Notes under the pieces: model-generated
Told to the model about the DNA's origin: nothing
What the model saw: the letters and a program-made list of their open reading frames with translations, nothing else
The model's database searches: none
Source: Phoronis australis
Lineage: Eukaryota > Phoronida > Phoronidae
Reading direction: 5' to 3'
DNA length: 64,000 bases
NCBI GenBank assembly: GCA_002633005.1
Contig: NMRA01000868.1
Span: forward strand, 2,927 to 66,926
Part shown: positions 36,981 to 48,629 of the stretch, piece after piece
Position numbering within the stretch: position 1 is the first letter of the stretch
How the letters are laid out: each line of letters opens with the position of its first letter
Position numbers and translations under genes: made by a program

Positions 36981-38350
36981 GTGCCCACTTGCTCGTGCCT
37001 CGGTGAGAATACGCGTGACGGTCTGCACCGTTTTTTTTCAGTTTTCAGCCACACCGTAAGACTGAGGTACTTTGGAGAAGAAGTTTTATGGAGGAAGTTC
37101 CAACTTGTGGCAAATTTGGAAACTCATATGCCGAATATTGGAGGCCGTTTTCTGATATTACATTCCGGAATAGGGTGTTTAGCGAAAAACCGTTTCAGCT
37201 TCCCAATAACCGAAGCAGCACCAGTTGTTGCGAGTTCGCAAATTTCAAAAATTCTACTGACGTAGTCGACAACATCGACGAACTGCCTGTCACTCCACTG
37301 AAGTCGGTGGCCACAACTTGCCAAGGGTACTCGGGAAAGGGATGAGGCATCAAGGGATCCTTGCTTTCGAGTTGCGGTGTTCGTTACACACCGAAAACAT
37401 CTGAATCATTGTCGCAATATCGCTAGAAGTCTTTGGCCGGAACACAATGTCGCGAGTGTGACTGCACGTCTTATCCAAGCCGATACATGTATGTGGACAG
37501 CCTTTTAGATATGCTTACGGAGGTCTCTCGTTTACAGGGTCCTTTGTCCTTTCACTATAAGACCGTCAATGACTGAGAGTTTGTCTCGGAAATTCCAGTG
37601 TTCTTGTGTGGATGGATCACACAGGCAAGGCTGACATGGTCATACGGTAAATATGACGTCACGCAGGGCGCGCATATGCGGATCAACCTCAATCGAATTA
37701 TTGATTGCCTGCAACTTTGCATCGCTGACAGGTATGCTTAACATGAGTGAATGAACGTGTATATCAACATTATGAGGTAGCTCTGGGAGAGTCTTAGACA
37801 CAAATTTTCGCGACAAGGTGTCGGCAACAGAAATTTCTTTCCTGCCACATGCGTTACTTCAAGGATGTAAAACTTTCGACCTTAATTATGCGGCCATCTC
37901 TTCGTCTATTCGGGCGTACGTGACCTCGGTTGTTGTCAATGATTTTGACCCATATGCGACAGCTTGGCCCTGTTGCAGTGGGGCAGCACTCAGGCCGTAT
38001 TTGGATGCATCGCAATTTAACGTAATTGGTTCCTGTGCCCCCGACCTCTAACTTAAAATCCTGGATCCGATCTGTAAGTGACGTATAGGTTGCGAAATTT
38101 CGGCGAGATTTGATGTGAACTTGGTCGACTAATTCACCTTGCCGAGGAAGGTTTCCAATTCTGAACAATGGGAAGGAAGTTCCATGCCATGGATCGCAGT
38201 GACCTTGTCGGGGTCTGGTTCGAGTCCCTTACAAAAATGAACTTAAGTTTTCAGCGAAAAACTTAAGTTCATTTTTGTAAGGTGTCCTTCGTCACTGATT
38301 ATGTGGCTAAACTACCACTCTTTTTTGACAAGCACCTCAAGCTTGTCTTC
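36980..38350 (-). pseudogene. Ty3/Gypsy pol, part 2: RT end, RNase H and integrase, decayed
   Basis: On the minus strand the order is: RT end with KLEVLVKKEW and SHIISDEG, a 56-bp hairpin insertion, GLEPDPDKVTAIHGM and LETFLGKVN; RNase H near 37870-38170 with remnants of the YGSKSLTTTE-type block; then integrase at about 36990-37480 with MFSVCNEHRNSKA, EYPWQVVATDF, DVVDYVSRIFEICELATTG and VIGKLKRFFAKH. Several frame changes and stops are present. It continues part 1 at 42000-43330 once the inserted THAP element (38356-42046) is taken out. The inserted DNA is listed separately. Confidence 0.8.
38227..38282. mobile_element. 56-bp hairpin (25-bp perfect arms, 6-nt loop) inserted in Gypsy RT
   Basis: The arms are exact reverse complements (each includes CTTACAAAAATGAACTTAAG) around CAGCGA. 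In the minus-strand Gypsy reading it splits the run SDEG from GLEPDP, and GGAC occurs on both sides, which fits a 4-bp target duplication. It is too small to encode anything. Confidence 0.75.
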
Positions 38351-38351
38351 A

Positions 38352-38355
38352 ATAA
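38352..38355. other. Left target site of outer THAP element (ATAA, degenerate TTAA)
   Basis: It pairs with TTAA at 42047-42050 on the other side of the element. Confidence 0.5.
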
Positions 38356-39067
38356 AGGAGAATATCACCCCAAAATAATTTATTTTGTATCAATTTAGAT
38401 CGAGTAGTTCTACTTTATAACGGCACGTTTGGTTGCGTTACCTGACACCTGACGGCAGGTGGAGGTGTTGAAATTATCCAATGACGTAATTGGTTTCTGC
38501 AGTTCACAACACGGTTAGTGGTGTCAGCTTATCTCTTGAATTCATCATTTAACACCAATAAGTCATCAAACGTCGATATAAAACCCTTAGAAATACACCG
38601 AGTTCTTAAAAACGTGTTGCTTTATTTCGCTGTTTCGGATTAACTGGTTATTGAGCACACCGTAGCCTACAAAGCTGGGCAGGCAAATTTACCAAGGTCC
38701 GCATCAGGATCGAGTTTGGGGTAAGTTCGGCGATAAATTCGAAGTATTCTTCCGTGAAATACAGACAGGGGAACCTAGATCTGTGTTGTTTATACTTGTG
38801 ACTTTTTGAGTTCTAAACACACAAAACACTTGTCATTCCGGCCAGTGGCTCGGAACCCGATCAGGCCCGTTGCGGTCAAACTGAATCCAAGACGGCTTTC
38901 TGTCGTTCACTAATTTTTCCAGACGTGATGGGTCCTGAGCGTGCGATAACATCTGGCTCTTTTGTCAACTGCCCAGCACAGTCTTTTGTCCCGTGTGACA
39001 ACAAGCAGCCGAATGTTCTCCCAGGCTTCAAAGGGTTACTGAAACCTGGCAGAATAGATTGTCTTAA

Positions 39068-40606
39068 AGGAGCATGCCGCCCAAAAAACAACCTAATTTG
39101 TATCAATTTAGATCGAGTAGTTATACACCACAACGACACGTACGGTTGCGTCACCTGACACCTGACGGCAGACGGAGGTGTTGAAATTATCCAATGACGT
39201 CATGTGTTTCACACGCAGTCTGTTCAGCAGTTCACAACACGGGTTACAGGTGTCAGCTTATCGCTTGAAGTCATCGTTTAACACCAATAAATCATCAAAC
39301 TTCGATGTAAAACCCTAAAAAATACACCGAAGTATTTTCCGTGAGATACAGACAGGAGAACCTAGATCTGTGTTGTTTAGACTAATGATTTTTTGAGTTC
39401 TAAACACAAAACGCTTGTTATCCTGGCCAGTGGCTCCGTCGGAGCCCGATCAGGCCCGTCGCGGCCGGCCGCATTGACTTCATTGTTATCCCGTCCAGTG
39501 GCTCGGAAACTGATCATACGTTACGAACATAAACCAGCCAAAGTTCAGCGGAAACTCAACTTGGAGTCAAGAAAATACTATACTAGTGAGCCAAAGTAAT
39601 GTGCACGTGATTATGTTGTTGAATTAGCCACGAAACTACAAATCTACGTACTCGTCGGGGGCCGCGAATTCACTCGGGTTCCGCTTTGGCCACAGCACCG
39701 TCTGGGCAGAAGTTGTACATTGACAATCATTATTTGAGTAATGTAAACGTAAATAAAGATTCCCCTAACACCTAGCCGTGGGATTGTAATCGAGTTGTTT
39801 CACAAAAGTTTCTGCCAGCAAAGACTAAATTAGCATGAGCTCACACGGCCTCGGTGTCCTGTCAATTAGTTTTATTGCACCTAAAGCCGGTAACGCAGTG
39901 ATTTATTCATTGCTGGCTTCTCAATTCATTTGCACTCACGAACACTCCAAAGGCATTACAAATTGCATCTAATGAGATAGACTTTGTTTCAGTTGGTTAG
40001 GGTGAGAATAATTCATTTTGAAACAGAACGCTCAGTAATAAATGCCAACATGGCAACTCGCAATCCCGACTTAGGAAAAGCTAGAGCTCATCAGTGCCGA
40101 CTTCGCAGGTGGATCGTTAAGTTTTACAGGCTATCAATTCGAACAGGAATGCAGTGATGAAGAAATACTAGAGAGGCGCCGTGAACAACCTCAGACAACG
40201 GAACATGGAGTTATTTGGTAAGCCGGCATTGGAGGCACTGTCGACGTCTGCAGGCCACAGACACGCAAATGTTTCACGGCCTCATACTTGCTATTTACAG
40301 CGTACATTTCATTCTTCACTACCATGAGCCACTTTCTAAGCATTTCGGACTCTCGAGGAAGTAAAAAAACGATATATCCGCTTTCCTCGCAGCTGCTTAG
40401 TTCGGACAAGCGGGAACGATGCACCGCGACATAGCGGTATTCACTCTGCATATGAACCACTGACGTCGCTAGCGTCGTTTCTCACCTTCGTCACAGGTTA
40501 ACGCGACACCTCTTGGCAAGGTAAGTTCGACCTTATGCGAGGCGATGGGGATGTAGACCGATTAAGTTGGCAAAAAAGACTGAGTTAAATCGAGTGGCAT
40601 TATCCT
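39068..40606. mobile_element. Inner THAP-coding element nested in the outer copy
   Basis: A 1.54-kb copy of the same family. Its left end AGGAGCATGCCGCCC and inward right end AGGATAATGCCACTC are inverted repeats, with TTAA at 39064-39067 and TTAT at 40607-40610. Bases 39090-39480 align with 38380-38890, and 39500-40550 align with 40930-41990, which shows the duplication. Its THAP exon is at 40191-40460 (minus). Confidence 0.7.
40191..40460 (-). pseudogene. THAP zinc-finger relic (inner element)
   Basis: The frame has YRYVAVHRSRL, EESGYIVFLLPRESEMLRK, WLMVVKNEMYAV and KYEAVKHLRVCGLQ. The spacing fits a THAP domain (C2CH finger, central P and W). The second metal cysteine is kept (RVCG) but the following histidine is glutamine, and the first cysteine pair is not clear. 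It is probably non-functional. Confidence 0.6.
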
Positions 40607-41586
40607 TTATCTTCTGTTGTAGTTGGAGGTTTTGGTGACTCAAAAACTAAACATGGTCAGCATTTGACAAGGATCCAGAAATGCTATTGGTTTATATTCA
40701 AATATGTTATAACTTGACTTTCATTTTTAGCAGCACAGCCCAGTCAAGCTGATGAGATCTGATCGGAGATTAGAGCAATTATCGAACAAAAGAGAGCCAG
40801 CCCTCCAACACTAAATGCCAGAGTGGAGTTAATCAGTCGTGTAAGATATTGGCTACACGGGTGATCTTCCCAAATTGTTGTTGGGCTATAGAATCCAACA
40901 AATTGGGGAGCAACGGGAAAGCGCCATGTGACTCGGAACCCGATAAGGCCATTCGCGGCGGCCGGGATTGGCACGAACATAAGCCAGTTTGAGTTGAAAA
41001 TAAACCTCCAGTCACGAAAAGACTACGGTAATAGTGAGCCAAAGAAATAATGTGCACGTACTGATTGATGTGAATTAGCCAGGAAACTGAAAATCTACTT
41101 TCTAGTTGGGGGCCGCGAAGTCGGGTTCCCCTTCCACAGACCGTCAGTAACATTGATTTGAATAATGTATTTGTATCTATAAGTATATAAAATCGAGTAT
41201 TTCACAACAGCTTTCTGTCAGCAAACAATGAATTAGTATGCGCTTACATGGCCTCCGTGCCCAGTCAATTACCTTTGTTTCCGGCAGCAATAGTCGGTAA
41301 CGCATGGTTTTTTCATTGTTGGCTTCTCAAAACATTTGCACTCACGAGCACTCCAAGGCATTACAAATTGTATCTAATGAGAGACATTGTTTCAGTTTCC
41401 AAGCATTAGTTAGGACCATTTTAGGATGAGAATAATTCATTTCGAAACAGAACGCAGAAGTCTAAACGTCTGCATGGCAACTCGCCCGGCTTAAATCCCG
41501 ACTTAGTCAAGAGCTCATCCGACGAAGACTTCACGGGTCGGATCGTTAGGTTTCACAGATTATCAGTTCGAACCGGAATACACTGA

Positions 41587-41883
41587 TCACGAAATTATAG
41601 AAAATTGCCGTGAACATGCATAGGCAACGGAACGTATGGATAGTTCTTTGGTAAGCCGGAATTTGTCAAAGAAATCACTGTCGACCAAATGCCGGCCATA
41701 GACACGAAGATGTTTCACGGCCTCATACTTGGTATTAACAGCATACCTTTTATTCGTCACTACCGTGAGCCGCTTCCTAAGCATTTCGGGCTCTCGAGGA
41801 AGTCGAAAAAATGATACCTCCGCTTTTTTCGAAGCTTCATAGTTCGGCCAAGCGGGAACCGATGCAACGCAATGCAGCAGCAT
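41587..41883 (-). pseudogene. THAP zinc-finger relic (outer element)
   Basis: Homologous to 40191-40460: LHCVASVPAWPNYEASKKA, VSFFRLPREPEMLRKRL, KYEAVKHLRVYGRHLVDSDFF. The N-terminal cysteine and the final histidine are kept, while the third metal cysteine is tyrosine (RVYGRH). The lesions differ from those in the inner copy. Confidence 0.6.
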
Positions 41884-41999
41884 TCACTCTGCAGACGAAC
41901 CACTGACGTCGCTGCGTCGATTCTCACCTTCCTCACACGTTAACGCGACACCTCTCGGCAAGGTGAGGTCGACCGTATAAGAGGCGATGTAGATAGAGA

Positions 42000-43330
42000 C
42001 TGACAAGACGGTAAAAATAACTAATAAAATCGGGTGGCATTCTCGTTTAAGACAAATTCCTTACCCGCGGCAGCACTTGAGAACAGCGTGCAGGCAGCGA
42101 TCGTGCTCATCGCGAGTCTTTCTATAGACTAGAATTTCGTCGACATTTACATGAACCAAAACGCCATCCATGCCAAGTACGATGACTCATTTGACATCTT
42201 AATCGACTGGAACGAGCATCGAGCGCCGCTAAGAGACGGTAAGATGTCGCCCAGTGTTCCCATAGGTAATCTAGGCGGATTATGGATTTGTTGAGATCTG
42301 GCTGATCGAGGCACAGTTTTCTTCTCAGGAATAGCTAGTGAGTTTAACCATGCTGTCGGCTCAGTTACCTTAGCGATTGTGTCTAGTTTCGCCATACGAG
42401 CAAGTTCCTGCTTGAGGCGTTCACGTACAGTTGTAGTGCTTCTGGCAGTCGTCTGTGGGTTGTACCACTGGTCGAATGACCTGATCAATTTGTATCTTTG
42501 GAGGACACCGGTACCCTCAAAGACGTCGCTAAACTCAGAATTGACCACTTCGATGTCAAGTGACACGACTGAATATATGAATTTGAGCACTTCGAAATAG
42601 AGGCATGCACAGTGACTCAGTGTCCTTGGTAGTTTTCTTGGTTCCCACGGTCAGTAGAAGGCAGGATCCCATTGACTAAAGGGGCGTATCACCTTATACT
42701 CGAAGGCTTGGCAACGGGGGATGAAGTTTGTTGACACCTAAGTTCTCAGAGACGCTTTTCGTCATAATGTTTACGGATGACCCGAGATCAAGCTTGAAAC
42801 GTATCTGCTAGTTTCTCGGTCCAACTCGGATGCATTACTTGAAGCATCATGTTCGTTCTGGGTCACATTGTGTATACCCTTGGGATGTTAGCTGCTGTTG
42901 GGGGCACTCTGGCACACCTGTGCAAAGTGATTCCACTATTTGCACTTGACAAATTGTCTACCTTTGGGAGGGCAGGTACGTTTCTTGGGATGTGTACCCG
43001 CAGTTTTCATATGTGGGGCCATTTGTGGGTGCATTTGACGGACGCGAATTCGTTAATCGCGCACTGTTTGGTCGTGAGTTTGTCGGTGGTCGCGTGTTTG
43101 AGTTTTTACGCCCGTCATCATGGACGGCGGCAGATGAAGGCAGGAGCAGTTCTTGTGCCACAGATTCAGTTCTCTCATGTACCAAACCAATCTCCATGGC
43201 TTGATCTAGCGTGAGGTCACTTTCACGCAACAGGCTTTTTCTCACGGTGTCGTTTTTTGGTCCGGTAACGATGCGATCATGGATCATTTCATCTTTCAAA
43301 GGTCCAAACTCACATGAGTTTGCCAGGTTT
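42000..43330 (-). pseudogene. Ty3/Gypsy part 1: gag end, protease, RT start, decayed
   Basis: Minus strand, from 43330: gag end with CEFGPLKDEMIHDRIV and LLRESDLTLDQAMEIG; a cysteine-rich region near 42900; protease with RFKLDLGSSVNIM near 42800; RT N-terminal part 42150-42590 with FSDVFEGTGVLQR, RERLKQELARMAKLDTI and EPTAWLNSL; then MDGVLVHVNVDEILVY and EHDRCLHAVLK, the active-site region of RT, reading VDEI where VDDI is usual. About 50 residues of the palm before this box are deleted. The bases 42047-42050 are the TTAA where the THAP element entered; the reading resumes at 38351. Confidence 0.82.
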
Positions 43331-43653
43331 TTAGTGTAGAAGCAATGTACATGTATGAAAATGGCTGCAAATACCCATGGATGCTTGATGTTAAGTTCGT
43401 CGCCTTCTCACAACAATCAAAGGCAAAGATATGCCAAGCGAGTGGATAACGCAAATTTGTCAGGTTAACTATGAGTCAAACAGAAAGTTAACACCTTTCA
43501 CAAAATTACGAGCATCTTGTCTAGATTACGAAAATGTTTGTAAAAGCCAGGCCTGTTTGCTTTGTTAAATCAAATCCACATGCCAAAAATAGGCAAAATG
43601 GGATTTTTTTCAACTTGGGAATTCTGGATTTCGTTAGGCCAAAACAACTGTAC

Positions 43654-44121
43654 CGCCTTGTCCCCAAGCCTCAAGGTGGGGCTGGTCGATTTAGTCATTT
43701 GAGGCTTGGCTATGGAAATGTGCTCCATGCCACTGCCTTGACGTCATTAAAAGCAAAGCAGGTTTTAATTATTTCCAATGGCGTTGTTGCTGCCTTATGT
43801 GAAACAGAAGGGTATTGTTTGAAATAAAGGTTGTTGGTGTACTTATTTTCAATTACTTTTTCTTAATCGTACCATGTTTTCGAATAAATGTACATCGTTT
43901 GTGCAATAATTTGGACCTAAAATGTTGCAATATACCGTAAGTTCACATTTTATATTATACTGCAAAAAATCAAAGTTGGTATAACTTTTCAGGGTATGTC
44001 TCTCGTGATGTTACCACGATTTCCATATAAATGTGTCAGAATTGTGACACATTTCATTTCCCATAACCAAGCCTCAGGTGGCTAAACCAATCAGCGCCAT
44101 CTTGAGGCTTGGGGACGAGGC
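43654..44121. mobile_element. Small inverted-repeat element (MITE-like), 468 bp
   Basis: The left end GCCTTGTCCCCAAGCCTCAA and the right end are reverse complements over about 65 bp, including TTGAGGCTTGG patches repeated within each end. There is no coding capacity. A target duplication is not obvious. Confidence 0.65.
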
Positions 44122-44129
44122 TTAACAAC

Positions 44130-44840
44130 ATCAAAGAGCTTACGAATACAGTTATATTAACAACATAGAAGTGCATTGAAACACGGGCTACTTCGTTATG
44201 GGTAGCTTCATTAACAAAGGCCTATACCGTGGCTTTAGGTAAGTATAGATCCTCGGCACACAGTACCTTATCAGGGACACACAAAGCCCAATAGGTGGAG
44301 GTCCAATGGCACTCATGCGTTGCTTCTGTTAGAGAAACTTACATTTAATTTAACAACTCGGTATATTCCATACAATGAAAAGGGAGCACATGGAACCAAA
44401 AGCATAGTGAGGACAGAAAGAAGTAACAAATCCTTGATGTAAACCACAAACAATAACTACCGTGTGTGTCAATCACACAGCAAATATATAACCATGCCAA
44501 TGCTAAAAAAGTATTTCCCTTTACAATTACTTTGAGCGTTACTGAAAACCTTCGTTTTTCGAGATCAAAATTTCCTAAAATTTCTAAACATCTAAGACTA
44601 AATTTATGTGTCTATACAGATCTTAGATGGTATCGCCAAAATGTTCATTCTAATAGTTTGCCCACATAATAGTTAGTTGAAATAACATCTCTTGAAAAAC
44701 AACAAGATTGCTTGATGAAGCCAGGAACATAACATCGTACATGTATTACTTCGGTCAGGTCCACATCACTCTCTTGTTCTTCTAGTGAGTCAAAGAAACA
44801 TAGTATGGACACAGAGTTTGTCGTTTTCAGTCTCTGATTT
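44130..44840. other. No recognisable gene
   Basis: Nothing beyond short chance frames. Confidence 0.45.
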
Positions 44841-44849
44841 AGGGTTGCA

Positions 44850-45000
44850 AGAGAGCCATGCCAGTCCCCCTAAGATTTTCCCAGATTCCATTTAGCAGTT
44901 GGGGGGGCATGAATATCTGACGGCCAAAATCCTGCCTAATCTTCTACCCTGACCTCCCCCAAACCAAAATCCTGTTCTTTATTATTGCACTGCCCCAGTT
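44850..45000 (+). repeat. Interspersed repeat, copy B
   Basis: Similar to 14545-14720 (shared CCCAGATTCCATTT and following bases). Confidence 0.55.
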
Positions 45001-45355
45001 GCAGGGCCATTTTATTTAAGCTCAAGCGTTCCACGACAGACATTGCCTACATAGAGTACTCAAAGCTTGAAGACGACCAATTGCTCAGGGAAACGAGAAC
45101 GCAGTTGTAGTATCCAGTGCTGTACATCAATTGTCACTTAGAGTTTAGATGATAAGAATATTGTGGAAGCAATTCATTCATTCATTTTTTCTTGAAAACT
45201 GGTCCCGAAAATGACTCTGGACATGGTGAGTGTAAATTAATAAACTTTCTTCTAGAAACACCATCTCAAAATGGGAAAATTAAAGCGGTTGACGTACTTT
45301 CAAGATTTTCGTGTACTTGTGCTGCTCAAGAGTTACATACTGAACAGAAACTAAC

Positions 45356-45643
45356 CTGGATCTGATTTCATAATCCAGGCCCCAGTAAAGCCACCGCATT
45401 TCGCCGAGGGGTTTCCGGGGCATGGCAAGCTACACCACCACCCAGGCATCGGCTGTGTTGCAAAGAAATTTGCTGAGCACCAACAATTGGTCATGCCCCA
45501 CACGGCAGCAAACGGGTACTCCATTTTGCTGCACGCCTCCCGGCATTTCTGAGGCGTGTTGGTTTTGTCGTCCACGTAAGCAGCACGTCCCAATGTTGCA
45601 CTTTTTATAGATTCTCGAATTCCGTCAAAGCAGTTGGGTAGTT
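45356..45643 (-). CDS. Exon: second WSC domain of WSC/kringle gene
   Basis: This 288-bp exon (96 codons, phase 1-1) encodes a WSC domain, a cysteine-rich carbohydrate-binding-type module first described in yeast stress sensors and also found in Kremen and polycystin-1. The cysteines run PNCFDG, QKCREACSK, NCWCSA, GWWCSLPC and AKCGGF, with the typical early LGRAAY and late CGG. The acceptor is CTACAG (45644-45649) and the donor GTTAGT (45350-45355). The first two bases complete a codon with the G that ends the upstream exon. The true start of the domain is upstream of where a simple open frame with an ATG would put it, because the exon has no initiator. Confidence 0.85.
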
Positions 45644-45659
45644 CTGTAGCAAGATAGTG

Positions 45660-47320
45660 TTGCAGTCATTTAGGAAATTACGAAAAGAGGCTGCGCAAAG
45701 CTGTCCACAAATAACTGATAACCGATTAGCGGCGACGTACGTAGTACATTTACGACAAAATGTTATTTTGCATGCATTGTGACAAAGGCTAGAATAATTT
45801 GAACATCATTGGAAGGAATTATGTCTTTTTTGGGGTAATCTTAAATAGTCTGTCTAGTTGGTTTTGGAAAGTCCTGTACGAGATGACTGAAATAGAATAC
45901 TTTTCATAATGGCTACTCCATTTTATTTCAAAAACAGCCGTTCTTCATTCGTAGCAATCACAAAGTGTTTTTGCGGTGCTCACTTTTCAAAAACCTCTTA
46001 ACTGAACCGTAGTTCTGTCGTCTTATAGCGGGTCCTTTTAAAAAAAATCTTGGTACGTGGATACATCATACGAATATGCTGGACGACATGATTGCAGTTT
46101 CAATACAATTTAACGCTATCCGTTTTTCGTTAACTAATCAGCGATTACTGTTTTGGCGACTAATGCTATTACTACACGCCTCTGTTACTTTAATTAAAAT
46201 TTTGATGGGGAATTTGATGTGACGACTACGTTGCTGAAACTGATAACCATGCTGAAGATGACGACATCAACGTTTCTGGATCCCCAAACTTTGGCCAAAA
46301 TTATAGATTTCGGGGAATTGAAAAATCATGAGTGATTTGCAAATTTCATGTTGATCCAACAAGAATTGGAGCCAGTGTAGAGCAAAAAAGAACACTCACT
46401 TCACAGCAAAGTAGTAAAAATGGTAAATTTCATTTTGCAAAGAACAGAAACATATTTTCTGACAAGACAAAGTGATATACATCAGAGTAATTTGTCTCAC
46501 AAACTAAAACAAGCACCATATTTAGATAAACTTAATGGAAATAAATTAAAAAATCAGACCGACACCACGAACAGCCACTCTGACAGATATGCACTTCCGG
46601 GCCGGCATCGGAGATGACGACACGAAAAAACTTTTCGAAAGCCGACGTTGACGTTGACCCTCGAGCTACATGATGCAGACAAACGCACGTCCAAGATCAA
46701 AAGGCCGAGTGGTGTCGCATAAGAGGATTATTGCCTCAACACCAACAACGACAGACCCAGAAGTGACCCTACACTCGATGCGAGAACGCCAGTTTTGCCC
46801 ATGGCTACGGTTATTTCTCACAGAATCGGTGTAATAACATCATCTGAATATTACTGATAAAAGTCACAGTAAAAGTTGAACAAGAAGTATGGAGTTTTTG
46901 TTGATAGGGAAGATTAACATTGAAAATGAATGTATACCGATTGAGACGTGCAAACGACAACAAAAATGTCAACTTCGACACTACAGTTATAAAATTTGAA
47001 TGCCTCAAAGTAACCGCACAAAAAACAACAGCCGTATTACAAAATACTAACTTACTGATTTTTATTAAAAATTCGTCCTGAGGCAGTTAATGTACATGTA
47101 CGGCTCTGCAAAGTGGAATCCACGCACCATGTTATCTTAGATTTCAGCCAAAGCAAAACGGTTTTAGCCACTGACAAAGCCCACACTATTTTGAGCACTT
47201 CATGGTCGTAGAATGAGTAATGTGACCTGTTGTTTGCAAACAAAAACAAGTGGCACAGCACCACACTTTCAAATTTCATTTCTCTAAGTAATGAAAACGT
47301 TCTAGTGTAGAGACAATTTT
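45660..47320. other. Intron between the two WSC domains; nothing recognised
   Basis: A frame at 46540-46800 (+) is open in pieces but I cannot name it. Confidence 0.45.
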
Positions 47321-47331
47321 CTAAACCTTAC

Positions 47332-47500
47332 CAGGATAAATTGGCTCCATTAGGTATGACATTTTGAATCCACCGCAGCTTTGATGTTTACGTAATTGGC
47401 ACTTGAAGTTACAACCAGACTTCCTTAAATTCCTTTCAAAGTGGAATTCTTCACGTGAATAGCAAGAACAGAGCGCTCCCACTCTTAATCCCGCCACGTG
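47332..47500 (-). CDS. Exon: C-terminal half of first WSC domain
   Basis: A 169-bp exon, phase 0 at its start and phase 1 at its end. It encodes the second half of a WSC domain: HVAGLRVGALCSCYS, then SGCNFKCQLRK and QSCGGFKM. These match the C-x-C, C-x3-C and CGG positions of the second WSC domain at 45356-45643. The acceptor is TTCCAATTGCAG and the donor GTAAGG (47326-47331). Its phase-0 start fits the phase-0 end of the exon at 54263-54426, which has the missing first half. Short and without a start codon of its own, it would be missed by an open-frame scan that needs an ATG. Confidence 0.75.
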
Positions 47501-47579
47501 CTGCAATTGGAAACTGAAGCATCTGAGTATAAAATTGTTGTAAGTCTGTATATCAGTAGCTGGGTATGTATCTGTTTGG

Positions 47580-47602
47580 GTCTCTCTCTCTCTCTCTCTC
47601 TA
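47580..47602. repeat. (TC)n microsatellite
   Basis: About eleven TC units. Confidence 0.9.
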
Positions 47603-48629
47603 GTCATACGTACAGTAGGCCTATCGTTGTGGTAGTTGCCATGTTCTGTTATGTTTATATTGTTCACGTTGATTTTATGTCACTATGTGGTCCCCTGTGC
47701 CATTTTATTTTAGATCTATCCACATGTATTCAGCAGTCTGTAGCACACCCTTGAGAACTAGAGCACTCTCAATACGTGGGGATATTTTAATATATATTAG
47801 TACCGACGCTCATCATTTTAGTTTTACTAGTCTTACTATTTTAAATTTTCTAAAAAATATAGTTTGCATTTGATAATCTTAATATTAATGCTATGAGCTT
47901 TAACTTGAAATCCCGTGTTGTTACTTATATTGGTTCCTAGATACTACGCTGTACACACGCATCTCGATGAACTTTTTGGTTTATCAGGAAGATGGCCGAC
48001 CACTCCGCTCAACGAAAACCACGTAATTTCAACTCTAGTTTCATGTATATTTATCTCATTGATACCAGCATTCAAATTGTAGATCGATGATTTACAAGAG
48101 AGAAAATGAGACATATTGTCACCGAATTAAAATATCGTTTTTATTGAAATTATGCATCTTAATTTTCAAAGCGTATAAATATCGGTAGCCTGCAATGCAG
48201 TTTGTTGAACTTGATTATTGCGCGTGCTCATTTAAGTATTCTATTTTCACGTAAGCTAACGTTAGCTGCTCAGAGGTTTAGTGGTATAGTCGACGACTGG
48301 AAATTCAAACCCTGCCTCGGTTACCCGCTGAAATGTTTTTCAACGGCGTTGAATGACAATAATTATGGGTTATTTAACGGTTGCATTGGCCATTCAAGGC
48401 TGATATTGTGGTTTCATGCTAGTTATTTTACAAGTCTCGAAGCATTTAGACTCGTGTGAAATGATGTGTATGAAGGTATGTTGGTACTAGATAGGTAGGT
48501 ATGATGGTATGTATTTTGGTAATATCTTAACGTCTAGATACATGTATGATGCATTCGAATGTTTCTGAACACTTATTTGTGTAAATTGTATTTTTCGTAA
48601 GAAACATAAAAACAGGATAAATCTCGAAA

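Larger units (their letters stand above)
38356..42046. mobile_element. Outer THAP-coding DNA element, TTAA target, Kolobok-like
   Basis: The ends are imperfect inverted repeats: AGGAGAATATCACCC on the left and, read inwards, ACGAGAATGCCACCC on the right. TTAA/ATAA flanks it. Taking it out restores the order of the Gypsy RT blocks, which confirms the limits. It is interrupted by a second copy of the same family at 39068-40606, leaving about 2.15 kb of its own sequence. Near its right end it encodes a THAP finger (41587-41883, minus). Kolobok elements combine TTAA targets with a THAP domain; no DDE domain is left here, so it is non-autonomous or decayed. Confidence 0.7.

Noticed and set aside
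42379-43214. Plus-strand open frames of 70-121 residues
   Set aside because: They are antisense to the Gypsy gag-RT relic.
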